Source of the DNA: a bacterium | Lineage (GTDB): Bacteria; Bacteroidota; Ignavibacteria; Kapaibacteriales; UBA7675 | Assembly: GCA_030430495.1 (NCBI GenBank) | Contig: JAUIKM010000001.1 | Coordinates: forward strand, 124,001 to 188,000 | Direction: 5' to 3' | Length of the DNA stretch: 64,000 nt | In this document: positions 8,250 through 16,660 of the stretch, one piece after another | Layout of the letters: the number at the start of each line of letters is the position of its first letter | Numbering within the stretch: position 1 is the stretch's first letter | Notes under the pieces: model-generated | Seen by the model: only the letters and a program-made list of their open reading frames with translations | Database searches by the model: none | What the model was told of the DNA's origin: nothing | Program-made: the position numbers and the translations under genes

Positions 8250-8693
8250 TCAACCACCCGGCCACTCCGTCGACTGCGGCCGCTCATCCGGAACGATCCA
8301 CAGCTCCAGTGTCATGCCCGTCGGATCGTTGATCGTCAGTCCCCAATAGCTGTCCTGACGCCACTCCGGCCGCTCGTTAAACCGCGCAATGTCCGTCCCG
8401 CGCAAACGCTCCGTCAGTGCGGCAAAATCTTCCTGTGCAATCTTGACCGAAAAGGAGGGACGCAGGCCCGTGCCGCCTTCCCAACCCGGTTGCCAGGCGT
8501 AATCCGCATGCGCCGGCACAGTCTCGTCCACCTTGATAAACATCACTATCAGTCCGGCTGTTTTAACATTGACATATTGCCCCGCCGCGTACTGGTATTC
8601 TTCCATGCCGAGCAGGTCGACATAAAACGATCGCATGGCTTCGACATCGTTGCAGGGGACAAAAAAGTGGGCCAGTTCGGCGGCGTGTTTCAT
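8250..8693 (-). CDS. VOC family protein (glyoxalase/bleomycin-resistance/dioxygenase fold)
   Basis: The predicted product is 147 aa, the normal size for one VOC chain of two beta-alpha-beta-beta-beta units. The start at ATG 8693 (MKHAAELAHFFVPCNDVEAM) has AGG/GGAG-like bases upstream on the minus strand. The first unit shows HFFVPCNDVEAMRSFYVDLL and GQYVNVKTAGL. The second shows FSVKIAQEDFAALTERL and ends with the typical INDPTGMTLELW strand. Candidate metal ligands are the His near residue 8 and the C-terminal Glu of LELW. VOC proteins bind a divalent metal and act on diverse small molecules, so the substrate cannot be read from sequence. The gene is intact, whereas three other VOC fragments lie nearby (3806, 8078, 16519). 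It is divergent from the DUF1579 gene at 8896. Confidence 0.8.
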   Translation of the reverse strand: MKHAAELAHFFVPCNDVEAMRSFYVDLLGMEEYQYAAGQYVNVKTAGLIVMFIKVDETVPAHADYAWQPGWEGGTGLRPSFSVKIAQEDFAALTERLRGTDIARFNERPEWRQDSYWGLTINDPTGMTLELWIVPDERPQSTEWPGG

Positions 8694-8895
8694 CCTGGTA
8701 GTCTCCGCATTTGTTCTTGGAATTATTACACTCGCTGCGTTAAGATAGGAATGTGCGCCCGACAATCCGCCCGAAGGGTTCACAAAAGTGCCGGAAATGT
8801 GTAACTTGAGTCCGGTGATGACGGAATCCGCCCGAACCATACCCTCCGTTATCTCCAACCACATTTTTCCGAATACAACACTTCCGGAGACTTTG

Positions 8896-9354
8896 ATGTC
8901 CAATCTTTCCGCTCTTCTGGCATGCGCGGGCAACTGGCGCGGCTCAAACAAAGTTATGGACCCCACGGAACAAATCAACGACGAATCTGCCGCCGAGGCG
9001 CAGATTGAGTCCGTATTTAACGGCAAATTCGTCGCCATTAACACTTCCTGGAGTTACAAAGGTCAGTCGGCCGAGGGCCGTATGCTCGTCGGTTTTAACC
9101 CGCACACAAACGTCGCCACGATCAACTGGGTCGACTCCTGGCACATGCAGCCGGACATGATGCACTCCAGCGGCACGATCGATCCCAACGGCGTCATCAA
9201 TGTTCTTGGCTCGTATGCCGCGCCTCCGGGACCGGACTGGGGCTGGCGTACAATTCTGACGCCGGGCCCTGATTCCTTCAGGATCGACATGGCCAACATC
9301 ACGCCCGACGGTCAGGAAGCGCCCGGAGTTGAAATGATATTTGAGCGCGCCTGA
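8896..9354 (+). CDS. DUF1579-type protein
   Basis: The predicted product is 152 aa. I chose the ATG at 8896 (MSNLSALLACAGNWRGSNKV) because GGAGA lies at 8886-8890; the longer frame from 8788 has no ribosome site and would extend into the promoter region of the divergent VOC gene. The pattern GNWRGSNKV, then SWSYKGQSAEGRMLVGFNPHTNV, then WVDSWHM and SGTIDPNGVINVLGSY is that of DUF1579 and related lipocalin-like proteins of unknown role. No signal peptide is visible, so it is probably cytoplasmic. It shares a ~200-bp upstream region with the VOC gene, and the two could be co-regulated. Confidence 0.65.
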   Translation: MSNLSALLACAGNWRGSNKVMDPTEQINDESAAEAQIESVFNGKFVAINTSWSYKGQSAEGRMLVGFNPHTNVATINWVDSWHMQPDMMHSSGTIDPNGVINVLGSYAAPPGPDWGWRTILTPGPDSFRIDMANITPDGQEAPGVEMIFERA

Positions 9355-9391
9355 TCCTGTTCGCGACGTTGAACAACACTCCAGAAAATTG

Positions 9392-9461
9392 ACACGGAGA
9401 ACCGGGATGCCCGGCCGTTTTGCGGCCGTCTTCCACCCTTTGGTATTCTTGTTCTCCGTGT
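9392..9461. terminator. Branched hairpin structure downstream of the DUF1579 gene
   Basis: An outer 11-bp inverted repeat ACACGGAGAAC (9392-9402) / GTTCTCCGTGT (9451-9461) encloses two smaller hairpins: CCGGG/CCCGG and CGGCCG (9412-9417)/CGGCCG (9423-9428, loop TTTTG). It is followed by a T-rich tract around 9463-9480. It could be a terminator or a structured RNA. Confidence 0.5.
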
Positions 9462-9800
9462 TGTTTCCTCTTTTTTATCTCCTGCGCCGCAAAAATTGAA
9501 ATTGACTTCCACCAATTTTCACAATTGAATTTGTTACGCCAGGTCCACGGCGATTCAGCCAAAGTTTCGTAACATCACACGCCGGCGTGCAGCACGCGTC
9601 ACATAACTCTCTGCTTTATCTGTTTACAGGATTTGGCTCATAGCGACTTGCACCGTTGTCCTGACGCTTCTGCATTTTTTAACTTGCATGATTTTTCTGG
9701 TTTGTCCCGCTGCGAAGGCGCGGAGCGCGCCTGTGTCTCCGGCATTGCCGACCTGACAATTGAACGCCTTCGTCTCGGCGCGTAAATTAATATTCCGGGT
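9462..9800. other. Intergenic region, no gene seen
   Basis: About 340 bp between the branched hairpin and the decayed T9SS gene. No supported frame, promoter or repeat was found. Confidence 0.4.
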
Positions 9801-10207
9801 TCACTGGGCGAAGGTTTTCCCGCCAGGCCGGGCGCTTATACCTAAAAGATGTTAATCGATTTCCTGCACGATTTCACCTCCGTCACCGAGCTGAACGTCG
9901 GCAGCGATCCGCGCACGCGCGTCTATCGATTAGAGCGGCCCCTGCCGCGCGGACCTGTGATTGCCGCCTGGAGCGAAACCGGCGCAGCGCCGGAGAATCT
10001 CGATTACTCCATTGCCAACGGGGAAGAGGTCGGTTTCGGCGTGGATGCGGATGCGCTCAAAATTACGCGTACGCCGCTGTGCATGGACCAGACGGAAGGC
10101 GACGTGGAGTTCGTCGGGGCGGCGGAGCCGTTCCGTCCGGCGTCTATATCTGCCGCCTGCGCGGCGCGCAGTTTGAAGCCGCGGCGCAGATCAGCGTGAT
10201 GCGATGA
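9801..10207 (+). pseudogene. Decayed secreted-protein gene ending in a T9SS sorting-domain tail
   Basis: The frame through 9849-10150 reads MLIDFLHDFTSVTELNVG and then RTRVYRLERPLPRGPVIAAW, which looks like the C-terminal part of a secreted enzyme. Upstream, the same frame continues as GEGFPARPGAYT, interrupted by TAA immediately before KMLIDF, where TAC or TAT would restore Tyr. Near 10115-10130 the frame shifts. The other frame then gives VPSGVYICRLRG...AAQISVMR and stops at 10205-10207, the classic end of a T9SS type A sorting domain. Most of the ~80-residue domain is missing between the two parts, so at least a stop, a frameshift and a deletion are implied. Confidence 0.6.
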
Positions 10208-10219
10208 GACCGGGGCCGT

Positions 10220-10540
10220 TTAACCGGCCTGCTGCTGCACTTCTTCCGCCGCAAAAATCTTCGCGTCCGCCCAGAACGTGCCGAAGGGAATCACCGAGGC
10301 CAGCAGCGCCAGCAGCAGCGTTTTTGCGCTCCAGTCGTGCTCGATCTTTACCTGCACCACGAACAGGCAGCAGAGCACAAAAAGCAGGCCGTGCACCATG
10401 CCGACGACCATGTTCGGCCCCGGCATGTCGAATCCGTATTTGAGCGGCATTGTGACGAATAATATCGCCAACAGCGACGTCCCCTCGGCAAAAGCCAGGA
10501 TGCGCAGGCGTCCGATGCGGGTTTTCAGCAAATGTGTCAT
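10220..10540 (-). CDS. DUF3817-type small membrane protein
   Basis: The predicted product is 106 aa. The ATG at 10540 (MTHLLKTRIGRLRILAFAEG) has ACGGA about 6 nt upstream; an in-frame TTG at 10564 is less likely. Three hydrophobic segments (LAFAEGTSLLAILFVTMPL, MVHGLLFVLCCLFVV, LLLALLASVIPFGTFWA) and the conserved AEG...LKY...G..H pattern fit DUF3817 inner-membrane proteins of unknown function. The next gene (10590) lies 50 bp upstream on the same strand and encodes another small membrane protein, so the two probably form an operon. It converges with the T9SS remnant. Confidence 0.75.
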   Translation of the reverse strand: MTHLLKTRIGRLRILAFAEGTSLLAILFVTMPLKYGFDMPGPNMVVGMVHGLLFVLCCLFVVQVKIEHDWSAKTLLLALLASVIPFGTFWADAKIFAAEEVQQQAG

Positions 10541-10589
10541 AAGTATCCGTGTCTCAGTGTTCAAGTCGTGATGTCCGGCGGTCGCGCCG

Positions 10590-11051
10590 TCAGAACTGCG
10601 CCGGCAGCGGCCGGAACCAGGGAATCGCCGCGAGTACCAGCAGCAGCGCGATCCCGTAAAAGCGCGCGATGATGTTGAACTTCTGCGCGTCTTCCGTCGC
10701 CCGCCGCGCCAGCGAGCCGCCGATGCTCATAACCACGACGGAGACGAACATCATCACGGAATGGTACAGCGCAAAAAAGAGCATCTGATTCTCAAAAATG
10801 CCCGCGAGACTGACGTCGACGCCGCTGCCGAAAAATTGCAGCGTCAGCGGACTGAAAGCGAAGTACAGCACCAGTCCCAGCAGGAGCTGTGTGTGCGTAA
10901 AACCGTTGGCCAGTTTGAGCAGCAGCGCGTCGACGCGGCCGAAGCTGCGCTTGCCGATGCGTCCCTGAATGGATGCCAGAATCGGAGCCAGCAGTCCCAG
11001 CAGCACCATCCAGCGCATGACGTTGTGCAGGCCCAGGAAAAAAAAGTACAT
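10590..11051 (-). CDS. Four-TM membrane protein, 'cytochrome b-like' family of Bacteroidota
   Basis: The predicted product is 153 aa, beginning MYFFFLGLHNVMRWMVLLGL. Four hydrophobic segments are visible (residues ~5-28, 50-68, 85-112 and 130-147). Conserved His residues near the membrane faces (LHN, FTHTQ, YHSVMM) could bind haem, which is why similar proteins are often labelled cytochrome B; haem binding is not established from sequence. It lies 72 bp downstream of the P-type ATPase gene and 50 bp upstream of the DUF3817 gene, all on the minus strand, suggesting a three-gene unit of inner-membrane proteins. Confidence 0.6.
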   Translation of the reverse strand: MYFFFLGLHNVMRWMVLLGLLAPILASIQGRIGKRSFGRVDALLLKLANGFTHTQLLLGLVLYFAFSPLTLQFFGSGVDVSLAGIFENQMLFFALYHSVMMFVSVVVMSIGGSLARRATEDAQKFNIIARFYGIALLLVLAAIPWFRPLPAQF

Positions 11052-11122
11052 GCGGCTTCTCCCGCGTTGCAGTTAAACAGTCGCGTCGCCGCCTTTGCCC
11101 CGCGGCGACCGCTCGAACATTT

Positions 11123-13645
11123 TCAGCTGATCGGCTCTGCGATTCCCTCGCGCCTTTGCACCCTCCGCAACCAGCGAAGTCTGAGCTGGTGCAGGCCAAA
11201 CAAAAGAAGCGCGCCCAAGGCGGAAGCCTGCAAAATCGCCGGCCAGTGCGCCGCCGGAATCTGTTCCACCTCGTAAAAGGTCGTGACAATCCGGAACAGG
11301 ATGAAGTCGAACTCGAAGGAAACCAGAAAAAGATACAGGCCAAAAATCCCCAGCGCCGAGAAGACGTAAGGTTTCCATTGTTCGCGGTTTTCCGCCAGTG
11401 TCAACTGCAAATATGTTAACAACGCCAGAATGATTAACACCGACAGCATGATCATTTGTCGCTGCGCGTGGTCCATGCCCGGCAACATGTCGGCCAGGTA
11501 AAGGCTGAAGTATCCGCCCGCCAGGAATGCCGTCACCGACGCCGCCAGGAAACTGAACAGACGGCGGAAAAACAGGCGAATGCTGCGCGTGCGTTTGTCG
11601 TAGCGCGTCAGAAACACAACAGGCATGGCCACGCCGATGACGCTGATGAGCGCGGCGCGGCGCGGTGTCAACGGAAACTCCGTCGCAAACAGGAGCGTGA
11701 TAATTCCCAGCAGCAGAATCATCAGATTTTTGGTGAGGTAGAGCTCGGAGATGCCGCCCACGAGGTTGATGACGCGTTTGCCCTCCTCGAAAATTTTGGG
11801 CAGCGTTTCGAAGCGCATGTTTAACATGACGATGTCCGACACCTCGCGCGTTATTGAACTGCCGCTTTGCATGGCTATGCCCAGGTCGGCTTCCTTGATC
11901 GCCGGCAGGTCGTTGACGCCGTCGCCGATCATTGCTGTCCGGTACCGTTTTTTCAGCGACCTGATCAGATCGAGTTTTTGCTCGGGTTGTAAACGCGAAA
12001 ACACCTGCGTGTCCGCTGCGGCTGCGACGCTTTCCTGATTGGATAACGCGGCCAGCTGTGGGCCGGAGATGTGGCGTTCCGTCAAATCGTGCAGTCCGGC
12101 GCGTTCCAGCGTGCTGTTAACCGAGTCGGTCGAATCGCCCGACATGATTTTCAGCGCGATGCCTTCGCGCTGAAACAGTTTAAATGCTTCGTTGACATCA
12201 GGGCGCAGACTGTCGACCAGTGAGATGATTCCGACGGCTCGTGCGTCCGCGGGCAATTTGTCCGCGCGCAGTTCATCCAGGTCGGTCCGCGCCGACAGCT
12301 CGATCAGCAGGAGGGAGCGTCCGCCGGCCAGCTGTTCGCGCTCAAACGTCGTTTCCAATTCGCGGCGCTGATCCGCCGGCAGCCGCTGTGACAGCACGTC
12401 GAATGCGCCGAGCAGAAGAGTGACAAGCGTTCCGTTTTCGAGCCGCAGTCGCAGTGCGCTGAATTTGCGCGCCGAGTTAAACGGCAGCGCGTCCAGCCGT
12501 TCCGCGTTCTGTCCGTTCGGCAGCGCCCGCAGCGCTTCGACGGTGGCGTTGCTGTCAGGTGTGTGATGCGCAAACAGGCCCGTCAGGTCGTGCGCCCGCT
12601 CGGCGTTGTCCACGGCCGCGATGCGTTGCAGCGTCATGCGGTTTTCCGTGATTGTGCCCGTTTTGTCCATGCAGACGCAGTCGATGCCGCTGAAGGACTC
12701 AATCGCGTTTAACTTCTGCACCAGCGCGCCGATTTTACCGACGCGCACCACGCCGACGGCGAATATCACTGTGCTCAGCAGCACCAGGCCCTCCGGCACC
12801 AGCGCCGTCACGACCGTCGCCACGCGCCGGATAAATTCAATGTCGTCCAGATTGGACGTGCCGCGCAGGAAAATCTCTGTGGCCACAACCACGAGGGCGA
12901 TCACAAAGGAGAGCTCAAAGATGCGGTTGATATTGCGCTGCAGCGGCGTGGCGTCGAATTTGTAGCGCCGCGCCATCGAAGTCACGCGCGCGGCGTAGGA
13001 GTCGCTGCCGACCTTGTCGGCGCGGAAGCGCGCGCGTCCGGCCAGCACAAAACTGCCCGATAGCAGCTCGTCGCCTGGCTGTTTGGCAATGGAGAGCGAT
13101 TCGCCCGTGAGCAGCGACTCGTCAATTTCGAGGCCTTCGGCCTGCAGGACCGGGCCGTCGACGACAATCTGATCGCCGCGTTCAATCTCGATGACGTCGC
13201 CGCGCACGACCTCGCTCTGCGGAATCGACTGCCGGCCGCCGTCGCGGATCACGTGCACACTGCGCGTCAGCATCAGGCGCGCTTTGTTGAGCAGCGCCCG
13301 CGCGCGGAACTCCTGCAGGATGGAGATCAGCGTGTTGACGATGACGACGGAGACGATGCCCAGGCTGTCGAGCGCCAGTTGACGGTTCTCGAACACCACG
13401 TAAAGCAGCGCCAGGCCGCCAATGATTAAAAAGTTTATGATGTTAAATACGGTAAAGGTATTTTCAAGGAAGATTTCGAGAGCGGGTTTGGAGTGGCGGT
13501 TTTCGTCGCGGTTGACCTCTCCGGCGCGCTGTCGATCTCGCACCTGCTCACTGCTTAAACCATCGCGAATGTCGCGGCCTGTTTCGGCGCCGTTTTGCTG
13601 CGTCGGCTGATCGAATTGTCGGGGCATGGCTTCGTCGATTTTCAC
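11123..13645 (-). CDS. Cation-transporting P-type ATPase (HAD-IC type, CtpE-like)
   Basis: The predicted product is 840 aa. All signature motifs are present: actuator-domain TGES at 180-183, PEGL in the fourth TM helix at 284-287, phosphorylation site DKTGT at 327-331 and the hinge GDGVND at 574-579. TM helices are visible at ~65-85, 92-112, 243-262 and 270-300, with about six more after residue 620. There is no N-terminal metal-binding CxxC domain and no CPC motif, which argues against a copper/zinc P1B pump. PEGL in place of the PEGLP of Ca/Mg pumps resembles the CtpE group, for which Ca2+ transport has been proposed; the ion here is inference. The start could be GTG 13645 or ATG 13627; neither has a clear ribosome site. 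It probably heads an operon with the genes at 10590 and 10220. Confidence 0.85.
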   Translation of the reverse strand: MKIDEAMPRQFDQPTQQNGAETGRDIRDGLSSEQVRDRQRAGEVNRDENRHSKPALEIFLENTFTVFNIINFLIIGGLALLYVVFENRQLALDSLGIVSVVIVNTLISILQEFRARALLNKARLMLTRSVHVIRDGGRQSIPQSEVVRGDVIEIERGDQIVVDGPVLQAEGLEIDESLLTGESLSIAKQPGDELLSGSFVLAGRARFRADKVGSDSYAARVTSMARRYKFDATPLQRNINRIFELSFVIALVVVATEIFLRGTSNLDDIEFIRRVATVVTALVPEGLVLLSTVIFAVGVVRVGKIGALVQKLNAIESFSGIDCVCMDKTGTITENRMTLQRIAAVDNAERAHDLTGLFAHHTPDSNATVEALRALPNGQNAERLDALPFNSARKFSALRLRLENGTLVTLLLGAFDVLSQRLPADQRRELETTFEREQLAGGRSLLLIELSARTDLDELRADKLPADARAVGIISLVDSLRPDVNEAFKLFQREGIALKIMSGDSTDSVNSTLERAGLHDLTERHISGPQLAALSNQESVAAAADTQVFSRLQPEQKLDLIRSLKKRYRTAMIGDGVNDLPAIKEADLGIAMQSGSSITREVSDIVMLNMRFETLPKIFEEGKRVINLVGGISELYLTKNLMILLLGIITLLFATEFPLTPRRAALISVIGVAMPVVFLTRYDKRTRSIRLFFRRLFSFLAASVTAFLAGGYFSLYLADMLPGMDHAQRQMIMLSVLIILALLTYLQLTLAENREQWKPYVFSALGIFGLYLFLVSFEFDFILFRIVTTFYEVEQIPAAHWPAILQASALGALLLFGLHQLRLRWLRRVQRREGIAEPIS

Positions 13646-13765
13646 GCTGCAAAATTAGCGAATTCGCTCTATGGGGCCGAATAAATTATTGTAATGATTA
13701 TTTAACGCATACATAAAGACTCAACCGTATTTTCGTAGAACGTTACATTGTCATATGGAGCATGT

Positions 13766-14362
13766 ATGACTACGACATTCGAAGTACTCGTCTGGGCTTT
13801 AACACTCATCATCTTCTACCGCCTCGGCCGATACTTCACAACCCCGCTTTTCATCAGACTCGGTTGGTACCAGTACATCACGCGCATGTTTTTTATCCAG
13901 GCGATGCCCGGCGACATTGTGGAGCTGCATCTGGGCACGACCTACGACTTTTTCAAGCTTAAAAATGTTAACTCAAAAATCCTGTTCGCGCACCTGGTTG
14001 ACGGCATGCAGCACCTCTGCGAACAGATTGCCGACGGACGCATTGCCCGCACAACCACGTTAAAAGCCACGACCTATTTTCTCGACGCGCAGACGCTGCA
14101 TCGCTTTGGTTTCAAAACGCGCAAACTCAACCCGCTGGAGCACTTTATGTTTGCGCTCAACTACCTGGAACTGATTCTGCTGCTCAGCCTGTCCAAGGGC
14201 GCACTGCGCCGCCCCAAAATGCGCGATGTTAAAATTGCCTACTGTCAGGCCGGCGACCTGCTGGCGTATCGCGAGCTCTATCTGCGCCTGCACCAAAACA
14301 CCGTCCTTTCGCTGCGGCACACGGCCCGTCTGCCGGTTGACGAGGGCCCGGCAGTTTCCTGA
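13766..14362 (+). CDS. Membrane-anchored hypothetical protein
   Basis: The predicted product is 198 aa. The ATG at 13766 (MTTTFEVLVWALTLIIFYRL) has GGAG at 13757-13760; the earlier in-frame codon at 13748 lacks one. One N-terminal TM helix (residues 6-22) precedes a soluble part with two amphipathic stretches and a second hydrophobic segment (HFMFALNYLELILLLSLSKG, ~residues 130-150). I do not recognise a family. The gene is divergent from the P-type ATPase gene across ~120 bp of comparatively AT-rich DNA and is closed by the terminator at 14366-14388. A membrane role is likely; the function is unknown. Confidence 0.6.
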   Translation: MTTTFEVLVWALTLIIFYRLGRYFTTPLFIRLGWYQYITRMFFIQAMPGDIVELHLGTTYDFFKLKNVNSKILFAHLVDGMQHLCEQIADGRIARTTTLKATTYFLDAQTLHRFGFKTRKLNPLEHFMFALNYLELILLLSLSKGALRRPKMRDVKIAYCQAGDLLAYRELYLRLHQNTVLSLRHTARLPVDEGPAVS

Positions 14363-14365
14363 TGC

Positions 14366-14388
14366 GCTCACACTTCGTGTGGCTTTTT
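14366..14388 (+). terminator. Rho-independent terminator
   Basis: Short stem CACAC/GTGTG with loop TTC, extended by GC/GC pairing, followed by TTTTT at 14384-14388. It starts 4 bp after the preceding stop. One copy of CTTTTGTTTGTCA follows at 14396-14408. Confidence 0.65.
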
Positions 14389-14478
14389 CAATCCGCTTTT
14401 GTTTGTCATCGAGACCAAAACGGCACATCATTTGTCCTGTGACCATTGCACGCGCAACCAGGTCACGAGGGAGTTCAT

Positions 14479-15831
14479 ATGTTTTGCATGTTTTGTGTCC
14501 GGTCGGCAATCGTTGTCATTGCAGCCCGTTGCGCCGCGGCGTCGCGTTTACTTTTGGTAGTTGTTGCGTTTATAGTCGCCGCGACATCGCTCCGCGCCGG
14601 GGAAACAGACAATCCACCGAACCGCACCTGGTTCGGCAACCTCGAAAAACTGACGGCCGAAGAATACTCGCTTTTGTATGCCGCCCTGGGCGGCGCCGGG
14701 ATTTCCTATGACAACGGCGAGCTGTTTGCCGTTCAGCAAAACCCGGCGCACGTCGGCATGTCCGGCCTGGAGGGCGGTCGTGTGGACTTTGCTTATCTGT
14801 CGCCGCAAACCTGGCGCGACGACATCGAACTCCCGAAGCGTTCGGGCTACGGCGGTCGTGTGGCGTTTGACGGCGCGCTTGCCGGTGTTCATCTCGGCTT
14901 TGGACTTGTTTATACCGAACTCGACACCGACACGGAAGACCCGCTGTTTGATATTGAGTGGAACGGTATGGCGGTTCCCAATCTCACGAGCGAAAAAGTC
15001 CGCAGTCTGTCCGCAGGTTTTGCCGCGGAGTACTATCTGCGGGCCGCCGTGGGAGTCTCCGCGCGCAACGTCTCTACGTTGCAGCCCGCATTTGCGGAGC
15101 AACCGGCATTTGCTCCCGCGCGCGGCACACTCTACGACGTCGGTTTTACGGCCGTTCTGAACAGCCGCGATCTGCAGCGCCGTCTGACGGAATCTGAGTG
15201 GGAGATATTCGGCATTCGTCCCCAGCTGGAGCTGGGCGGCGGCGCGGTCTGGGCCAACCAGGGGCGCGTGATGGTGCCGGCGATGGGCCTTGCCGTGTTT
15301 GCGCCTCGCAACTTCTCAGTCGGCGCACACGCCGGCATTGTTTTCAGCGCAGACCTCGGCGCAACGGAAATCGAGTTGTTCCGCGCAGTTATCAGCGCCG
15401 CCGCACTCGAAGATCGGCGCGAATTTGACTGGTGGAGAGAGACGCTTTGTTATCGCGACGGCGGCGTCAGGCTGCAATTCTGGAACGACGTGGTAATGGG
15501 CGAGCTGCACCCGGGCATTGAGCAGCGCCGCGGCGCGATGTTGGAAGTATTTGAGACATTTACATTCGGCAGCGGTCTCGTGCGCCCGAGTCTTGCCACT
15601 GAGCGTTTCTGGACGAACAACCGTCAGCACGCCTGGGGTCTCCGCGCGGACGGGATGTTCAAGCTCGGCGCCGCTCTGTGGGACAACTCCGTGACGCGAT
15701 TCTGCGCGCGGCACATATCTGTTTCCTGGAGCACGAGCACTATCGGCGAGCTGCATTTCTTTCGCGGCGTACTGGACATCAAACGCGAGCACCACGGATT
15801 TTCGATCGGCCTGCAACACCTCACCCTGTGA
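14479..15831 (+). CDS. Outer-membrane beta-barrel protein, PorV/PorQ-like
   Basis: The predicted product is 450 aa. The ATG at 14479 (MFCMFCVRSAIVVIA) has GAGGGAG at 14467-14473; the GTG at 14446 is less likely. A signal peptide ends around TSLRAG. The mature start then contains LLYAALGGAGISYDNGELFAVQQNPAHVG, the N-terminal pattern of PorV/PorQ/FadL-like barrels in which ALGGA is followed by a NPA turn. The rest is alternating aromatic/Gly strands (YGGRVAFDG, GFGLVYTEL, ELGGGAVWANQGRV). PorV and PorQ act in release and processing of T9SS cargo, so a T9SS link is possible but not proven. The last 11 codons (HHGFSIGLQHLTL) and the stop lie inside the first unit of the 118-bp tandem array, so the gene's 3' end has been amplified. 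Confidence 0.6.
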   Translation: MFCMFCVRSAIVVIAARCAAASRLLLVVVAFIVAATSLRAGETDNPPNRTWFGNLEKLTAEEYSLLYAALGGAGISYDNGELFAVQQNPAHVGMSGLEGGRVDFAYLSPQTWRDDIELPKRSGYGGRVAFDGALAGVHLGFGLVYTELDTDTEDPLFDIEWNGMAVPNLTSEKVRSLSAGFAAEYYLRAAVGVSARNVSTLQPAFAEQPAFAPARGTLYDVGFTAVLNSRDLQRRLTESEWEIFGIRPQLELGGGAVWANQGRVMVPAMGLAVFAPRNFSVGAHAGIVFSADLGATEIELFRAVISAAALEDRREFDWWRETLCYRDGGVRLQFWNDVVMGELHPGIEQRRGAMLEVFETFTFGSGLVRPSLATERFWTNNRQHAWGLRADGMFKLGAALWDNSVTRFCARHISVSWSTSTIGELHFFRGVLDIKREHHGFSIGLQHLTL

Positions 15832-16254
15832 CAAACAAGAAATTCATGGGGGAGTTCGGCATCCGTTCAGCGGTGAAAACGGCACGCTGAACCACGTAGA
15901 GCGCGTGCACCGCGGACTTTCGATCGGCCTGCAACACCTCACGCCGTGGCAAACAAGAAATTCATGGGGGAGTTCGGCATCCGTTCAGCGGTGAAAACGG
16001 CACGCTGAACCACGTAGAGCGCGTGCACCGCGGACTTTCGATCGGCCAGAAACACCTCACCCTGTGACAAACAAGAAATTCATGGGGGAATTCGGCATCC
16101 GTTCAGCGGTGAAAACGGCACGTTGAACCACGTAGAGCACGAGCACCGCGGATTTTCGATCGGCCTGCAACACCTCACCCTGTGGCAAACAAGAAATTCA
16201 TGGGGGAATTCGGCATCCGTTCAGCGGTGAAAACGGCACGTTGAACCACGTAGA
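15784..16254. repeat. Four-copy 118-bp tandem repeat covering the end of the 14479 gene
   Basis: The string TTCGATCGGCC recurs at 15801, 15919, 16037 and 16155, an exact period of 118 bp. TG(A/G)CAAACAAGAAATTCATGG recurs at 15829, 15947, 16065 and 16183. Each unit holds the terminal codons of the gene, its stop region, and a hairpin GTTCAGCGGTG...CACG(C/T)TGAAC. The stop TGA is intact in units 1 and 3 but TGG in units 2 and 4. Since 118 is not a multiple of 3, later units cannot extend the same frame. The last unit runs directly into dispersed-element copy 2. Confidence 0.9.
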
Positions 16255-16593
16255 ATGCACCGTTCAGTTTTTTCGACATAGAAGTGCGCTGTGTGTTTGT
16301 TAAGCTTGCTGTTGACGACGCGCAGCATGCGGCGCGGATCATGGCGAGAAGATTCACTCAAAAAAACTTGCGAATATTGCAGGGTGGGAGGAGTGTGTTG
16401 AACGCTGAAAACGTCGTCTCGAGGAGGAGGCGGGGTGGGCCCCTGATCTAGCGAGGAGTACACCCTCGCAGGAACGGCATCTTCCATTCAACGCCGCAAG
16501 CCCTTTAACATCAACAACTTACCGCATGGGCGCGATCGCCCGGCTCACGCAAACCCTCACTCCATCCGGATCTTTTTTCCAAAACACCTCAAA
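16217..16593. repeat. Dispersed element, copy 2 (matches 7784-8160)
   Basis: Co-linear with copy 1 at a constant 8433-bp offset; 16378-16453 is identical to 7945-8020. Its left end (CCGTTCAGCGGTGAAAACGG) is also the segment amplified in the 118-bp array, which ties the two repeat systems together. Its right end overlaps the minus-strand VOC remnant. Confidence 0.7.
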
Positions 16594-16660
16594 AAAATAC
16601 ATCGACCAGGTCGACATGTTTCACGTTGGGAGCAGAAACGAGCACCGCGTCAAAACCCTT
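16519..16660 (-). pseudogene. C-terminal remnant of a VOC-like gene
   Basis: Reading the minus strand to the TAA at 16519-16521 gives FFEVFWKKDPDGVRVCVSRA, with the DPDG turn and hydrophobic strand typical of the last strand of VOC proteins. Further upstream GFDAVLVSAPNVKHVDLVDV lies in another frame; the shift falls in the A/T run at about 16589-16598. No intact N-terminal half was found up to the E1 gene. Confidence 0.45.

Noticed and set aside
15784-16254. CRISPR array
   Set aside because: The units are contiguous 118-bp tandem repeats without short repeats separated by unique spacers, and there are no cas genes.
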